From: Arion vulgaris
Taxonomy: Eukaryota; Mollusca; Gastropoda; Stylommatophora; Arionidae
Assembly: GCA_020796225.1 (NCBI GenBank)
Contig: CM036767.1
Location: 15,282,427-15,346,426 of the forward strand
DNA: 64,000 nucleotides
Direction: 5' to 3'
This document shows positions 1 to 10,740 of this stretch, piece by piece (position 1 is the first letter of the stretch; every line of letters begins with the position of its first letter). Made by a program: the position numbers and the translations under genes. Below the pieces are notes generated by a model. It had not been told where the DNA came from. It saw only the letters and a list, made by a program, of their open reading frames with translations, and did not search any database.

Positions 1-129
1 AAACTCGGTTTTGTACGAAATCCTTTTTATGAATAAAATTTGGTACTATAACAAATCAGGAAGTTAAACACTATGAAGAACATGTGACAAAGCACCTGCA
101 AAATTTTAACATTAAAAATACCGAGAACA

Positions 130-590
130 TGCATTTTTTCAGTGGCTTCTTATGGTTGTGAATCATTGACCCTTACACAAACAAAAGAACGAAAATCCAG
201 TCCTTCGAAAAAATGCTACAGAAAGATCCTACGAATACCATGGACAGAAAAAGGAAGAACACTGGTGTCCTGAAAGAAGTGAATGTTAAAGACAACTGGT
301 TGATAAACAATATACTATACAGAAAGATTAGATACTTTGGTTACATCAAGCGTCACGATGGTCTGGAGAGAACAATATTAGAGGTCAGGGTCCCAGGATG
401 CAGAGGCAGACCAAGAAGAAGATGGTTACAAGATATTAAAGAAACCATGAATATGACCATCGACGAAGTGGGTGAACTAACTAGAGACAGAGTGAATTTC
501 AGATGCGCTGCAAAGAGAGATATCCTATAAAGGATATTCACCTTGATGAGCTATAAAAAAACCTGTTGCAACTTCCTTAAGTCAATTATG
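130..590 (+). mobile_element. LINE-gamma 3' fragment (reverse transcriptase tail)
   Basis: A broken reading frame encodes the C-terminal tail typical of non-LTR retrotransposon proteins. It has a YGCES-like motif near 150, then LRIPW, an IKRHDGL motif near 345 and a GRPRRRW motif near 405. Close relatives in this window lie at 35950-36345, 26890-27240 and 46250-46600. The 5' end is missing and the frame is shifted near 230, so this is a dead copy. Confidence 0.75.
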
Positions 591-725
591 TTTTCTCTAA
601 TCCTGTTTTGCCTCACAATGTCAGGATCAAAAGTTTTAAAGCCGAAGGATTGGCTTCATTGCACCGGACTTTACCCCATATGGCTCGGTTCCTCTCTACA
701 GAAATAGAACGCCATCTGTCACTTC
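560..725 (-). mobile_element. Remnants of element Q and SINE-H
   Basis: Bases 560-632 match the start of the Q repeat seen near 56560 and, inverted, near 47330. Bases 635-725 match the SINE-H tail seen near 50130 in the same orientation. Both are short, diverged pieces. Confidence 0.45.
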
Positions 726-905
726 CGAAACTTAACTCCCACGACAGCAGTCCTGAAAAACTCTCTATTCTGTGCAAGTTAACCGGCGTCAGCAGCAGTC
801 ATTCTCAGATTGTCAGTGACATCTTGCACCCATCGTCTTCTAGGTCTTCCTCTCATTCTTCTTCCAAGCATCATTCCCTAAAAAATTATCTTCTCTAGGC
901 GCTCA
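725..905 (-). mobile_element. LINE tail fragment
   Basis: Read on the minus strand this resembles the LINE C-terminal tails at 38430-38690 (plus) and 58000-58260 (minus). Shared features are a basic glycine/arginine-rich stretch followed by a segment ending near the word for VFQDC. Only the last 60 or so codons remain, with stops. Confidence 0.55.
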
Positions 906-1081
906 TGTCTTTTACTGTTGATGAATACCATATATATATATATATAACTATTTATATCTACGATACAAAATTAGAATGGGTAGTGCAAAGCGAAGAGAAT
1001 GTGCTTTAAAAACTATTATAACTGTTGGTTGTGCGATTGACCACCTCTGTAATGGTTGTGGGTATGGATTGGTTTTTTGGT

Positions 1082-1288
1082 TTTCTTTTTTTTCGATCCA
1101 GAAGCACTTGAGCTGAAAGCTCTTCGGCTCGGTGTCATGGACATCGTAACGCTTCGGTTCGGTGCCACGAACACCGTAAATCTGGGGAACATGTAGCTTT
1201 TCTGCCAGTTCGCGGAGTTGAACCCGCACTTACAGAGGACTTGTCACCCGTAGTCCAACGCGCTACGAACACGCTGGGCACGCGGGCA
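1082..1288 (-). mobile_element. SINE-D (tRNA-derived)
   Basis: In minus orientation it starts with a tRNA-like head holding box A (near 1260) and a box B-like GTTCAACTCC (near 1215), and ends in an A-rich tail (1082-1095). Four other copies lie in the window. The body contains the diagnostic pair of words around GAACCGAAG and GAGCCGAAGAGC. Confidence 0.8.
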
Positions 1289-1369
1289 ATGGATTAGGTT
1301 AAAATAAGTACCGTAAAAGAACTGATATAATTTATGTTAATACTGCACATAAAGGAAACAATCTTGTGA

Positions 1370-1812
1370 AGGGTCTCCATGACGTAGAGGCTAGGTGCTC
1401 ACCTCTCGTGTCAAAGGTACTCGTTTCGCTCCCTCGTGGCGTCATCAGGATATTTTTCCAGAGATCCCTAATCTCAGTGTAGGTGAGATCGAGTTCCTAG
1501 TCCTATCGGAGAAGGACAATAAAACGTAGGCCCCTTGTTGAAGTTGAGCACGTAAAAGAACTTTTGGTAGTTTAAAATCGAGAAGAGCAGGCTGGAAAGC
1601 CGCTGCCCGAGCCAAATTCATTAGATAAGATTAAAAATAAAATTCCTACAAAAACATCTTCACCGTCTTCAAAAATACATCGGACACTCGCCGGTTATAT
1701 GGTGTTCGTGCACTGTCGCTGAGATCTTCCTGTGTAAGAAAGAGATCGGAGCACACATGGCTACTCACCGAAGTGCGATGATGATGGTTCTATCAATCAA
1801 CCAATCAATCAG
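1370..1812 (+). mobile_element. SINE-F, full-length copy
   Basis: The tRNA-like head begins at GGGTCTC, and the 440-bp body matches 13901-14336 (plus) and 20444-20848 (minus). The tail is a run of CAAT/ATCA repeats rather than poly-A, pointing to a different mobilising LINE than that of SINE-A and SINE-B. Confidence 0.8.
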
Positions 1813-1856
1813 TTAATATATCTTGTGATAATGATATGATTTATGTTAAAACTGCA

Positions 1857-2107
1857 CCCATATGGTGCCGGGCCCGAAGGAAGCAAATAATAATACCACT
1901 GCGACGTACAAGGCATGTCGTAAGAGACGACTGATGTAGAATATAGAGAAGCTACCCTAGTAAATAAAAAGCATCGCAGAAATTGAATGTGTTGGCCTAC
2001 TTGTAGGCGCATAACTGACACAACGTACAATCACTCTTAGGCTCCGATCACATACAAATCACACATAGTGGTTAACAAGTGGTCGATATAGAGCATAAGA
2101 AGAAGTT
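1857..2107 (+). mobile_element. SINE-B
   Basis: About 250 bp, closely matching a dozen other copies here. Signature words are AGCAAATAATAATACCACTG-like near 1880, CTAGTAAATAAAAAGCATCG at 1957 and GTGGTCGATATAGAGC near 2081. It ends in AAGAAGAAG. Confidence 0.8.
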
Positions 2108-2108
2108 A

Positions 2109-2502
2109 ATCTGCATATAAGGGAGATAATCTTGTGGTAATGATGTTATTCTGCATATAAGGGAGATAATCTTGTAGTAATGATGTTATTCTGCATATAA
2201 GGGAGATAATCTTGTAGTAATGATGTTATTCTGCATATAAGGGAGATAATCTTGTAGTAATGATGTTATTCTGCATATAAGGGAGATAATCTTGTAGTAA
2301 TGATGTTATTCTGCATATAAGGGAGATAATCTTGTGGTAATGATGTTATTCTGCATATAAGGGAGATAATCTTGTAGTAATGATGTTATTCTGCATATAA
2401 GGGAGATAATCTTGTAGTAATGATGTTATTCTGCATATAAGGGAGATAATCTTGTAGTAATGATGTTATTCTGCATATAAGGGAGATAATCTTGTGGTAA
2501 TG
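2109..2502. repeat. 40-bp minisatellite, about 10 copies
   Basis: A 40-bp unit (for example CTGCATATAAGGGAGATAAT followed by 20 more bases) is repeated almost without change; the only recurrent difference is GTAGTAA versus GTGGTAA. On the fascin strand it begins about 20 bases after the splice donor of the first coding exon. High identity implies recent expansion or conversion. Confidence 0.95.
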
Positions 2503-2522
2503 AGACAACAACATAATCTAAC

Positions 2523-3360
2523 CTTGTTTGATGGACACTTTCTTGTTGTTTGCGAGTGACGTAAGAATGATCTGTGGACAAGAGTCCTCTATCTTGAACA
2601 GCTCATCCTTGGTTACTGTCTTGTTCCGACTCTTCATCGTTGCCGTTGCTCCAACAGCTGTAAGATATTCTCCCACACAATCCTTGAAAGCAAATCCACT
2701 GTTGGCACCACTTTTGATCTCTAATGTAAACCGACTGTTATCGTTTAGGTCTGTGATCAGTGTACCATCTCTAGATAAGAAACGGTTGTCGTATGTCTTG
2801 ATGGCGTACTTGCCATTGTCATAGTGAAGTATTATTAAAGCTTCCTGCCCCCATGGAATTACTTCTGTGACTTGCAGTTCATCGTTTATTAGATGAGCAT
2901 ATCGTCTTCTATTGATATTCAGAAGATTTACCTGCGGATGAATCGCCATCTGAACCTGCCACAGCTCCGTGTCTTTCACAGACTTTGAGAAACACTTAAG
3001 GTTGTCATCGCTACCACCTAGATAGTTACCGTGGTTAATATTTTTGAAAGCCCATCTACCTGATCCATTTTTGTCGTACTCAATTGCAAACTTCTCCATC
3101 TGTCCTCGCTCCTCGCTATCGCAAGTAACATTACCGTACTTGTCAGCTGCCATATAGCGCCCTGTGTGACTTTTAACATACACAACTTCCTCTTGGGCGT
3201 CCTGTTCCAAAATAAAAGTCTGTTTCTTCTTTAGCGATGTCCCTGAAGCGTTGACCTTGAAACCGAATGACTCAGCAGTAAGAAATTTATTAGCGCTATT
3301 TATAAGTCCAACTTTCAATTGGTGATCAGACCTGCTACCACTAGCTCCAATTGCTGCCAT
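2523..3360 (-). CDS. FSCN: Fascin, first coding exon (N-terminal 279 codons)
   Basis: Fascins bundle parallel actin filaments in filopodia and other protrusions and consist of four beta-trefoil domains; this exon covers the first two. The protein starts at the ATG at 3360 with a short divergent leader, then shows fascin hallmarks: LINSANKFLTAE, FGFKVNA, SLKKKQ, HTGRYMAADKYGNVTC, HPQVNLLN, RYAHL and the KDELFKIE segment near the exon end. Ser42, just before the LKKKQ stretch, aligns with the PKC-regulated serine (Ser39) of human fascin-1. The exon ends in phase 1 at a consensus donor (CAAG|GTTAG, minus strand), after a residue equivalent to the end of the large first coding exon of vertebrate FSCN1. 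The rest of the gene would lie left of the window. No frame breaks are seen. Which fascin paralogue it represents is not decided. Confidence 0.95.
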
Positions 3361-3790
3361 ATTTGTAACAATATATAGAAATATGCTAACGAATATACAA
3401 TTTAATCCAATTTATATCTATATCGAAAAAATGTATTTATAACGTTTATGATTCGAATCAACTGGCTCTAAAATATTAACAGTTCGAAATACAGAACCAT
3501 CCTTCGTGACCAGATCGAACAAATACACTGTTAGAATCAAAGATAGTATATGACTTTAGAGATCTGCACTGACAATTTCAATAAATATTAAAGCAAATCA
3601 AAATTAACAAGTCGTATGCACTACTATAGTACGCACTAGAGACCTGAAGTCAACTGCGATTGTCTGGTTCAACGTCGTGTGTTTAGCATCGAAACCGACC
3701 AGACAAAACTTAGTTTCATTGGTCGCGTATCTAGTCTTGTCACATCTGACAATTTAATTGGTTGTTCCCCATTGTTGTGTAAATTGTGAG
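3361..3790 (-). promoter_or_regulatory. Possible fascin 5' UTR and promoter
   Basis: This stretch upstream of the fascin ATG lacks recognisable transposons, unlike its surroundings. Read on the minus strand it holds two CCAAT boxes (3722-3718 and 3761-3757), the first beside CGCGA. No TATA box is convincing. A non-coding first exon upstream is also possible. Assignment rests on position and these boxes only. Confidence 0.3.
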
Positions 3791-3792
3791 CT

Positions 3793-4112
3793 GGAGTAGT
3801 GGGTCTTGACAAATGAACATTGATGGTAAGGGTCAAAGCTGGTTACCAGGTCTTAAGTCCAATACCTGACTTCATTTTGGCACTTTCATTGGGTTCGTTG
3901 CTTCCTTAGGTTCTTTGCACAGACCTTACTCCTATCTTTTCCTTAGGACACCATCGCCATGGTCTACATGAGGTCCTCGACAACCCAGCATATGACACTG
4001 TATTGTGCGGTGAGGCTATATGGGAGTAAGATAAGGGTGTGACCGAAACTTGTAGTAATTTTCGGAATCCCAATACCTGTGACCTGTCTCTCTTTTTCAG
4101 CACACTTGCCAT
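3793..4112. repeat. Diverged direct repeat, left copy
   Basis: Aligns through its length, with gaps, to 4692-5066. Shared words include ACAAATGAACATTGAT, CGTTGCTTCCT, ACACCATCGCC, GAGGC and AAGGGTGTG. Each copy is followed by LINE-alpha 3'-end sequence, so a block of about 0.9 kb was duplicated in tandem and then diverged. A tRNA-like box B is better preserved in the right copy. Confidence 0.7.
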
Positions 4113-4540
4113 TTGTTAAGCCAGTGTCGGTTAGTCATGTTTTGCACTCCGGTCCCTGTTACCGGTGAACCCAGGGCGATCGTTTTAGATTTGTTTGATT
4201 TCCTTTGTAGCACACTGTTACCACGGGTTGAACTCAACGGTTATTATTTCTTGCATTGCTTTTTCAGCATTCTGTTCCCAGGTTGTTTAATCCATGTCGG
4301 GTTATTGATGTATTTGTTATTGCCATTCTTGGTGCTTTGAGTACTTTTCTTCCCCTGCTAAATTAACTTTGTGGTATACTGTTACCAGTTGTTAACCAGA
4401 TGTCATGTTTTTTTCTTTCTTTCTGTTTTGTGACATGTTTTTCAGTTGTTAACATTTAGTTGTCGTTTTGTTTTGTCTTGCGATTTTCCTTAGATACGTT
4501 TTGTAGTTGGTGATTCATTGTAGCCTGTTCATTTTAATTT
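4113..4540. repeat. Decayed tandem copies of the LINE-alpha 3' end
   Basis: Four imperfect occurrences of a motif like CACTGTTACC plus GTTGTTAACCCAGTGTCG can be traced (near 4090, 4155, 4210, 4380). They are older relatives of the sharper array at 5071-5602. Confidence 0.55.
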
Positions 4541-4544
4541 GTCA

Positions 4545-4675
4545 CTCCTGTTTGTTCGTTTGCTTGATAAAGGCTTTGTTGGTCGAAACGTTGCTGTATT
4601 TTGTCATTGTTTTTTAATTTGTAAAACTACAGTACTTTGTGATTACGTGTTTTGCCAATCAAATGGTTTTACTGC
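4545..4675. mobile_element. Element S (short non-coding repeat)
   Basis: Contains CTTGATAAAGG followed by GGTCGAAACGTTG and a word like AAAACTACAGTACTTTGTG. The same words occur in reverse order and strand at 43214-43325, where a target duplication delimits the element. It has no coding capacity. Confidence 0.6.
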
Positions 4676-4691
4676 AGTTCCATATATATAT

Positions 4692-5066
4692 GCTGGAATA
4701 GTTGGACTCTTGCACAAATGAACATTGATAGTAAGGGGTTCGAATCCTGTGTTTGTCTTTTTGTTTTTTTCGGAAGCTCTTAATACCTGTACATTGTTTA
4801 TTTGTTGATCTTATTCTTTGCTTCCGTTGCTTCCTCTGGGGTTCTTGCAAAAACTTCTTAAAAAAAAACTTACCCAAATTTCCTACGACACCCATCGCCT
4901 AGCCTAGCAATATGAGCGTCCTTACGAACACAACCCCCGAGCCATAGAACACTCGTATTGTTGGGTGAGGCAATGTGTGGCGTAAGAAATAAGGGTGTGT
5001 GGTTCGAATCTTGTGTAAGGTAATTTTTTTCGGAAGTCCTAATACGTGTACACTGTCTTCTTCTTC
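4692..5066. repeat. Diverged direct repeat, right copy
   Basis: Partner of 3793-4112. It contains two box B-like words (GGTTCGAATCCTG near 4738 and GGTTCGAATCTTG near 5002), so the unit may itself be a SINE dimer. Confidence 0.65.
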
Positions 5067-5070
5067 TTTT

Positions 5071-5602
5071 GTCAGCACACTGTTACCGAGTTGTTAACCC
5101 AGTGTCGTGGTTTTATGTATTTGTTTTGCGCTTCTCTGCTTTTGTTAGTACACTGTTACCGGGTTGTTAACCCAGTGTCGTGGTTTTATGTATTTGTTTT
5201 GCTCTTCTCTTGTGACTTGAGTGATGGTTCTCTTAGTCCACTGGCAGAATTCAACTTTTGTCAGCACACTGTTACCGGGTTGTTAACCCATTGTCGTGGT
5301 TTTCAGTATTTGTCTTGCGCTTCTCTGGTGACTTGAGTGATGGTTTTCTTAGTCCCCTGGCTGAATTCAACATTTGTCAGCGCACTGTTACCGAGTTGTT
5401 AACCCAGTGTCGTGGTTTTATGTATTTGTTTTGCGCTTCTCGGTGACTTGGTGGTGGTTTTCTTAGTTCCCTGGCTGAATTCAACTTTTGTCAGCACACT
5501 GTTACCAAGTTGTTAACCCAGTGTCGTGGTTTTATGTATTTGTTTTGCGCTTCTCTTGTGACTTGAGTGATGGTTTTCTTAGTTCCCTGACAGAATTCAA
5601 CT
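5071..5602 (-). repeat. Tandem array of LINE-alpha 3' ends (116-bp unit)
   Basis: Units begin at 5071 (shortened), 5144, 5260, 5376 and 5490 and share the word CACTGTTACCGGGTTGTTAA. The last unit runs without a break into the LINE-alpha coding remnant at 5603-6425, so only the terminal 116 bp of the LINE was amplified. In LINE orientation each unit is the final part of the reading frame plus 3' UTR. Confidence 0.85.
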
Positions 5603-6425
5603 ACGTTATCTATCCACATTTTCCTCGGTCTTCCTCTCGCCTTCCTTCCTGATATTCTGTTGTGGAAAGCTTTATAGGCAGTTCGCATTCTTACTAAGTG
5701 GCAACCAGCTTAATTCTCTGTTTCGCTATATAATTCAAGCACGGTCTTGTTCCAACCTTTTCTCTGATGTTGGTATTCGTTACTCTATCGATTCTTGTGT
5801 TGTTGGTGACTTTGTGGAGACATCTCATTTCGCATGTTGCTATTTTATGTGTATGTTTCTTATTCATTGTCCATGTTTGACATTGGTAACATAGAGTGGG
5901 TATGAAGATGCTATTGATCAACTGTTGTTTAGCTGTCAGTGAGATGTTTGGTTGTCTAAGTAGTGTCGCCAGTTGGTAGGTTATTGCATTTGGTTTCTGA
6001 TTCTAGTTTCTATCTCTCTGTCGAGTCTTCCATCTCTGTAAATATGCTTCCTATTTACTTGAATTCCTGTACTTGCTCTAAATAGCCATTGATGTTGATG
6101 TTTAGTGTATTATGTTTCCTTCCTATATTCATAACCTCAGTTTTGGCTATGTTTATGTTCATGTCATATTTTTACAGTTATAATATAAGGTGTCGATATG
6201 ATGTTGTAGCTCTTGTTCTTGGTGGCAAATCAAACATTGGTCGTCTGCAAATAACAATTCATTAATTGATTCCGTTTCTAGTTTTGACTTCTGTGTAATT
6301 TTATCCATGTTTGTTATAAAATGTAGAGGTGAGAGGACACACCCCTGTCTGACGTCTGATGTAATAGGGAACCAGTCTATCATTCCCACTGTTGTTCTTA
6401 CTGAGCTTTCTGTACACAATTAATC
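5490..6425 (-). mobile_element. LINE-alpha fragment with reverse transcriptase remnant
   Basis: Read on the minus strand: the reverse transcriptase core RQGCVLSPL (near 6340) and LLFADDQ (near 6245), the carrier of the YxDD-type catalytic aspartates. Then comes a CYQCQTW motif (near 5885), a VGTRPCLNYI motif (near 5740) and a GRKARGRPRKMW motif (near 5640). The frame is broken in several places. Parallel copies: 53985-55090 (plus) and 47747-48118 (minus). Confidence 0.85.
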
Positions 6426-7184
6426 ATGAATTTCTACAGGATTGACTCTGACGTTAGACACTGTTCTGACACTGACAGTTTCATCGAGCTGAAAGACACC
6501 GAGAACAAATGATGTGGCACCATGGCTGAATTAAACATTAATGAAAATGAAAAGCATGTTTAGGAATGGAAAGGAGGGTAGGCACATACATTGTTTATTG
6601 ACTGAGACACATGGAACAAATGGTGGAACTGAGCCATGTGCTGAATAAAGGGGTTCCCACAATAAATGACATTTAAAAAATAATAACAATAGCCGTCCAT
6701 CGCAAGCGATTATAACAACAGCAGCAGACGTGTGTTGTTGCCTCTATCTGATGTGTGCGGAAGTGAACGTACAATCCTGGAACACGATGTTCTACCACAG
6801 TGTGAGGCATACATAATCAGGCTGGAGTGTGGGTCACACAAGAACAAACAATGTAGACAGAACACACTAGATATGAGTCTCTGATTGCTACAAGATCACG
6901 CAGCTTGTGTGTAGCCTCCACAAGGAGGACGGAGCGTCTGATAGGGCTACCCATGAAGATACAGAAATATACAAAACATTTATGTTGGACACAGAAAAAG
7001 TCATGACACTCTGCTGAAAACCAAATTTCCGGTAAGGGGACAAACGAAAGTTATAAATATTAAAGAGTGGAGGAAATGAAGAGATGGACAAACAATATTG
7101 TATAAGATTGTGCCATCATATCAATGAACAGAAAATAATGGTGATCTATTTCAGACGATCGTCGATGTAGTAATAACACTTGAG
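6426..7184. other. Gap without recognised features
   Basis: No coding frame, family repeat or RNA gene can be supported. Short words near 6840-6960 hint at a decayed transposon. Confidence 0.4.
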
Positions 7185-7197
7185 TAAGCAATTAATT

Positions 7198-7638
7198 TGT
7201 TGAGTCTGTGGCTTAGGGGATAATGACTTAGTCTATTAACCCCGACGTTCTGAGTTCGAATCACGCTGCGGATAATTTGGTTGCATATTGTTTCATGTGA
7301 ATTTTTACACAAGGACGACGGCACAACCCATTCAGAAAGCAATGGCAAACTACTGAACGTAATAATACCTAGAAAAATCACAAACAGCGTTAAAAAGCTG
7401 GGGTTGATCGCAAAGTCCGATAAAGGAAATGCAATTAACGTAACTTCTTCTTCTTTTGTCGTCACACTGCTACCGGGTTGTTGCCCAGTGTCGTCGTTTT
7501 CTGTTTTTGTCTTGCGCTGTTCTGGTGGCTTGTGTGATTGTTATTTTTGCTATTTCACAGGATTCTGTTACACCATCTAACCATCTTTTCAGTGGTCTCC
7601 CTCTTGCCTTCTTTCCCGATGTTCTGATTAACGTAACT
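7198..7638 (+). mobile_element. SINE-E interrupted by a LINE-alpha fragment
   Basis: The tRNA-like head (TGTGGCTTAGGGG near 7205, GAGTTCGAATCAC near 7250) and body match 41750-41988 and 49121-49368. It is flanked by a 13-bp target duplication TAAGCAATTAATT at 7185-7197 and 7639-7651. The LINE insertion at 7447-7626 sits near its 3' end. Confidence 0.85.
7447..7626 (-). mobile_element. 5'-truncated LINE-alpha insertion
   Basis: Only the last 180 bp of the LINE inserted. It is flanked by a 13-bp duplication ATTAACGTAACTT (7434-7446 and 7627-7639) and, on its own strand, ends in GAAGAAGAAG. This defines the LINE-alpha 3' terminus. Confidence 0.85.
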
Positions 7639-7651
7639 TAAGCAATTAATT

Positions 7652-8702
7652 AATAACCAATAATTAAGGATATAGTGTTTTAAAAGAGAATTTGTGTGTG
7701 TTATTTGTGTGTGTGTGAGATAACATTTTGTTTCACGTGTGTTTGTTTTATTTAATATAATTATTATATTTAATTGTAGATACATTCAAGATATATAAAT
7801 CAAGAAAGAAGTTAAACTTTCGCAATGCTCAACAAAGTCTGGAAAAGAAAAGGATTAAATCTCAAAATATATAGAAGCAATATTTTCATACAGTTTCCTA
7901 TTATATGGAGGAATAAAAACAATTTACCAAACACACGATTCGAACCTCAGCCGTACATCTTATTTCACACATTTCCTAGCCAGAGCCAACTATAAACTTA
8001 TGGGCCTTCGGACTCAGGTAAGAATTATGGGAAATCAGACCACAACTACACCACGTGACCTCGCATTCCAGTATTGGCGTATATAGACGAATTAATTTTA
8101 AAATCAACACAAAATGCTAATCGAAGTTATATTATGCAACAAATTAAGTTTAACAATAAGGAATATCAATATTATGAATATTTTCCCCAATAAATAACCA
8201 TAGACTCACAGAATGGAGTAAAATTGCAAAACAGCTTGCAGTGTTCTATCAAACATATATATTTTCCAGCGCCCCCTTCCGCTCTGATCTAGGTCAGGAT
8301 TCCCGTCAGTTGTCTGGCTAGTTATCTAGAGTTGGCTGTGGTCATACCCTTGTAAGTCGCAGTCAAGTGTCACTAGACAAGCACTTTAGGGAACCCCAGG
8401 TAAAAAGGAACGTCCTAAACAGCACGAAGTCTTCTTGAGGAACGGAAGGACGATAGACTATCCTGGGAAGCCATAAAGAAAACAATCAGAGAGCGAACTA
8501 AGTAAAGGACAACTGTTGAGACACTATGCTAAACGAGAAGTGGAGCGAAATGAAGATAGAGGTTAATAGTATGGATTAAGCTAACCAATAGCAAGCTACA
8601 TGACATCAACGTGCACACTGTTTGACCTCTGGTGGACAAGACTGAACACAAACGGATCAGGCTGATGTCGGTTTAACAACCAATACTATTTCTTAATATT
8701 TA
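7652..8702. other. Gap with weak repeat traces only
   Basis: A box B-like word at about 7940 (minus side) and a LINE-tail-like stretch at 8380-8575, resembling 44270-44500 and 10845-10945, are the only signals. No gene is supported. Confidence 0.4.
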
Positions 8703-8760
8703 CTTTTTTTTCTCTCTCTCTCTCTATCCCCTCTCTTTCTCTCTCTCTCTCACTCTCTGC
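8703..8760. repeat. CT-rich microsatellite
   Basis: Interrupted (TC)n tract with CCCC and TTTC interruptions, lying directly against the LINE-epsilon fragment. Confidence 0.85.
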
Positions 8761-9105
8761 CTTTTAAACCCAGATTGGGGCATAGACCTTCAACCAACTC
8801 ATGCCAATTTTTCCTATCTCTATCTCCTGCAGCTCCCTCCAGCTCTTCTTTATATTGTTGATGATCTCTGCCTCCAAATCCCGTATCCATGTATCCCCCC
8901 ACCTCTTTCGCTGTACCTGCGGGTTCCAGAAAAAGGCCCTTCTTGTTATATTTCCTTCCGGTTTCCGCAAAGTGTGTCCTATCCATCGCCACCGTCTTTT
9001 TTTAGCTTCTTGGTCCACTGTAATCTGTCATGTTCTCTCCTAAGTTCCTCATTTGTGACACTATCATACCATCTCAGTCCCTCTATTCTGCGAACACCAT
9101 ATTCA
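8761..9105 (-). mobile_element. LINE-epsilon 3' fragment
   Basis: The minus strand encodes an 84-codon tail with the motif WRWIGHTLRKP (near 8985), an RAFFWNPQ-like word and a WRELQEI segment, typical of the end of many animal LINE proteins. A second copy is at 16300-16795. The frame is open to its stop at 8764, but upstream parts are missing. Confidence 0.8.
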
Positions 9106-9489
9106 GTCGTCAAGGGAAATAATAAGTTTTAAATGTTATTCAAGAGTTATTCTCGTTCTTCAATGTTTAACTCTTCCATGACAGAAGTTTAGTTTCTTAC
9201 TAGTTGTCGCCATATCACGTGAGACCGTGGATCAAAATAATGTGGAAATTCCGTTCTTTCTGATATTGGCAGAAAATGTATATAGTCGTATTGAATTAAA
9301 ATTGTTATACATGTTAGAAAATGTGGAAGGCCTTCTTTCAGGTAAAAATAAAAGAGAAAAGGAGCAAGGAATACACCTAACAATTAGGAATTACATTCAG
9401 GTATTACTAATCATGTTGTTTTAAAAAATGAAACAAGTACTGCAAATTAAATGAGTGGCAGACGAGTGACATAAAATAATATTGCATAA

Positions 9490-10740
9490 TAATATTGTTA
9501 TTCAGTTATCAGTTATATGAGGACTATCATCATAGCACTCCGGACATGTCCATAGGTGCTCCGATCTCCGCCTCAGCAAATCCAGCAGCGTCCAGTGACC
9601 CAACACGCCAGTTCGATGTTGATTAATCAATGTCTTTGCATATTTAGTTAGTATGTCGTTCTTTTCGGGCTGCACCAATATTGACACCCATCTCTTTCAA
9701 TCGGGCCAGCGAGTGGGATTCACAGCCCTGAAACTCCTCTGTTCGGAAAGACTCTCTCAATGCGGGAAGAATGTCACTTCGATCCATGGCAGTTCCCTCT
9801 GATATTGTAGCCAAGCCAGCCAATCTATCAGCTCGTTCATTACCCCTAACTCCTGCATGCCCAGGGACAAAAATGAAGGTGATTTCTCTGATCATTGTCT
9901 GTACCAGTACCTCCACCCAGTTGCGTCTCACCATACCTGATTCGACTTTACGAATCATGCTCATGGAGTCACTGAGTATGAAAACACGAGAGTAATTGTG
10001 AGATGCCAACCAGTTCACCGCCTCCGTAACCGCCCGAACCTCCATTGTCAAGCTACTTGTGGTTGTTGCGTAGGCCCCACTGGCCTCTCTTATTATTTTC
10101 CTCCTGAGCGTGCTGAAAAAGCCCACGCACAGCGTTGTTGGAATTACTGAACCATCGGTATAAATAACCACATCTGTATCATTGATGATGTCATTCAAGA
10201 GAGCCTCCACGTTTAGCAGTGATAGATTATTTTGTTCGCAGTTTTTCTTAATAGATGTAATAACGGTGAAAACAGTTTGAAATTGATGTGGCAGAGCAAT
10301 CCATTCCTCTCCTTTTTCAATTCCGGAAGGATCACATATTTTCCTAAGCGTATCTTCCCCCTGACTCAGCCATGATCTGCCTCTCTTGAGTCTAAACCCT
10401 TTCTCTTTAATGAGTTCTTCATGGAGAGGATGTTCCTTGTTTGTATTGATTCTTAGATATGATCGAACCCTCCAAGTTTCAATTCTGTTAGCAATAGTTG
10501 AGAGGTCAAGAAGGAATCACATTGATACTCCTGGTGTATCTTTGGTGCATCCCAGAATGATGCGCATATCCTCATTCTGAATTCTTTCCAGTCTCACTGT
10601 TTGCGTAGGACTAATTGTTAGGAGAGTGCATGCATATTCTATACATGACAGAACAACACCTTGGTACAAGAGCACAAGAAGGCGTTGCTCAATATTGTTA
10701 TTATAGCCTCTTAGTAGTCGTAGCTTAGGCTATGCCAGGC
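9490..10740 (-). mobile_element. LINE-beta fragment with RNase H domain
   Basis: The minus strand holds an RNase H fold. YTDGSV (near 10160) gives the first catalytic Asp. MEVRAVTEA gives the Glu, LSDSMS the second Asp, and GHAGVRGNERADRLAG the final His/Asp region (near 9850). Downstream comes the tail YAKTLINQHRTGVLG and a CPECYDD knuckle. The upstream part (10210-10740) is degraded reverse transcriptase. Near-identical C-terminal sequence at 26450-26820 shows recent activity. The frame is shifted near 9645. Confidence 0.9.

Noticed and set aside
1082..1288. tRNA-like sequence with box A and box B (also at 17737, 29260, 43835)
   Set aside because: Repeated head of SINE-D with a non-tRNA body and A-rich tail; the cloverleaf acceptor stem does not close, so it is not a tRNA gene.
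2109..2502. CRISPR-like regular array
   Set aside because: Units are contiguous with no variable spacers, in a eukaryotic intron; an ordinary minisatellite.
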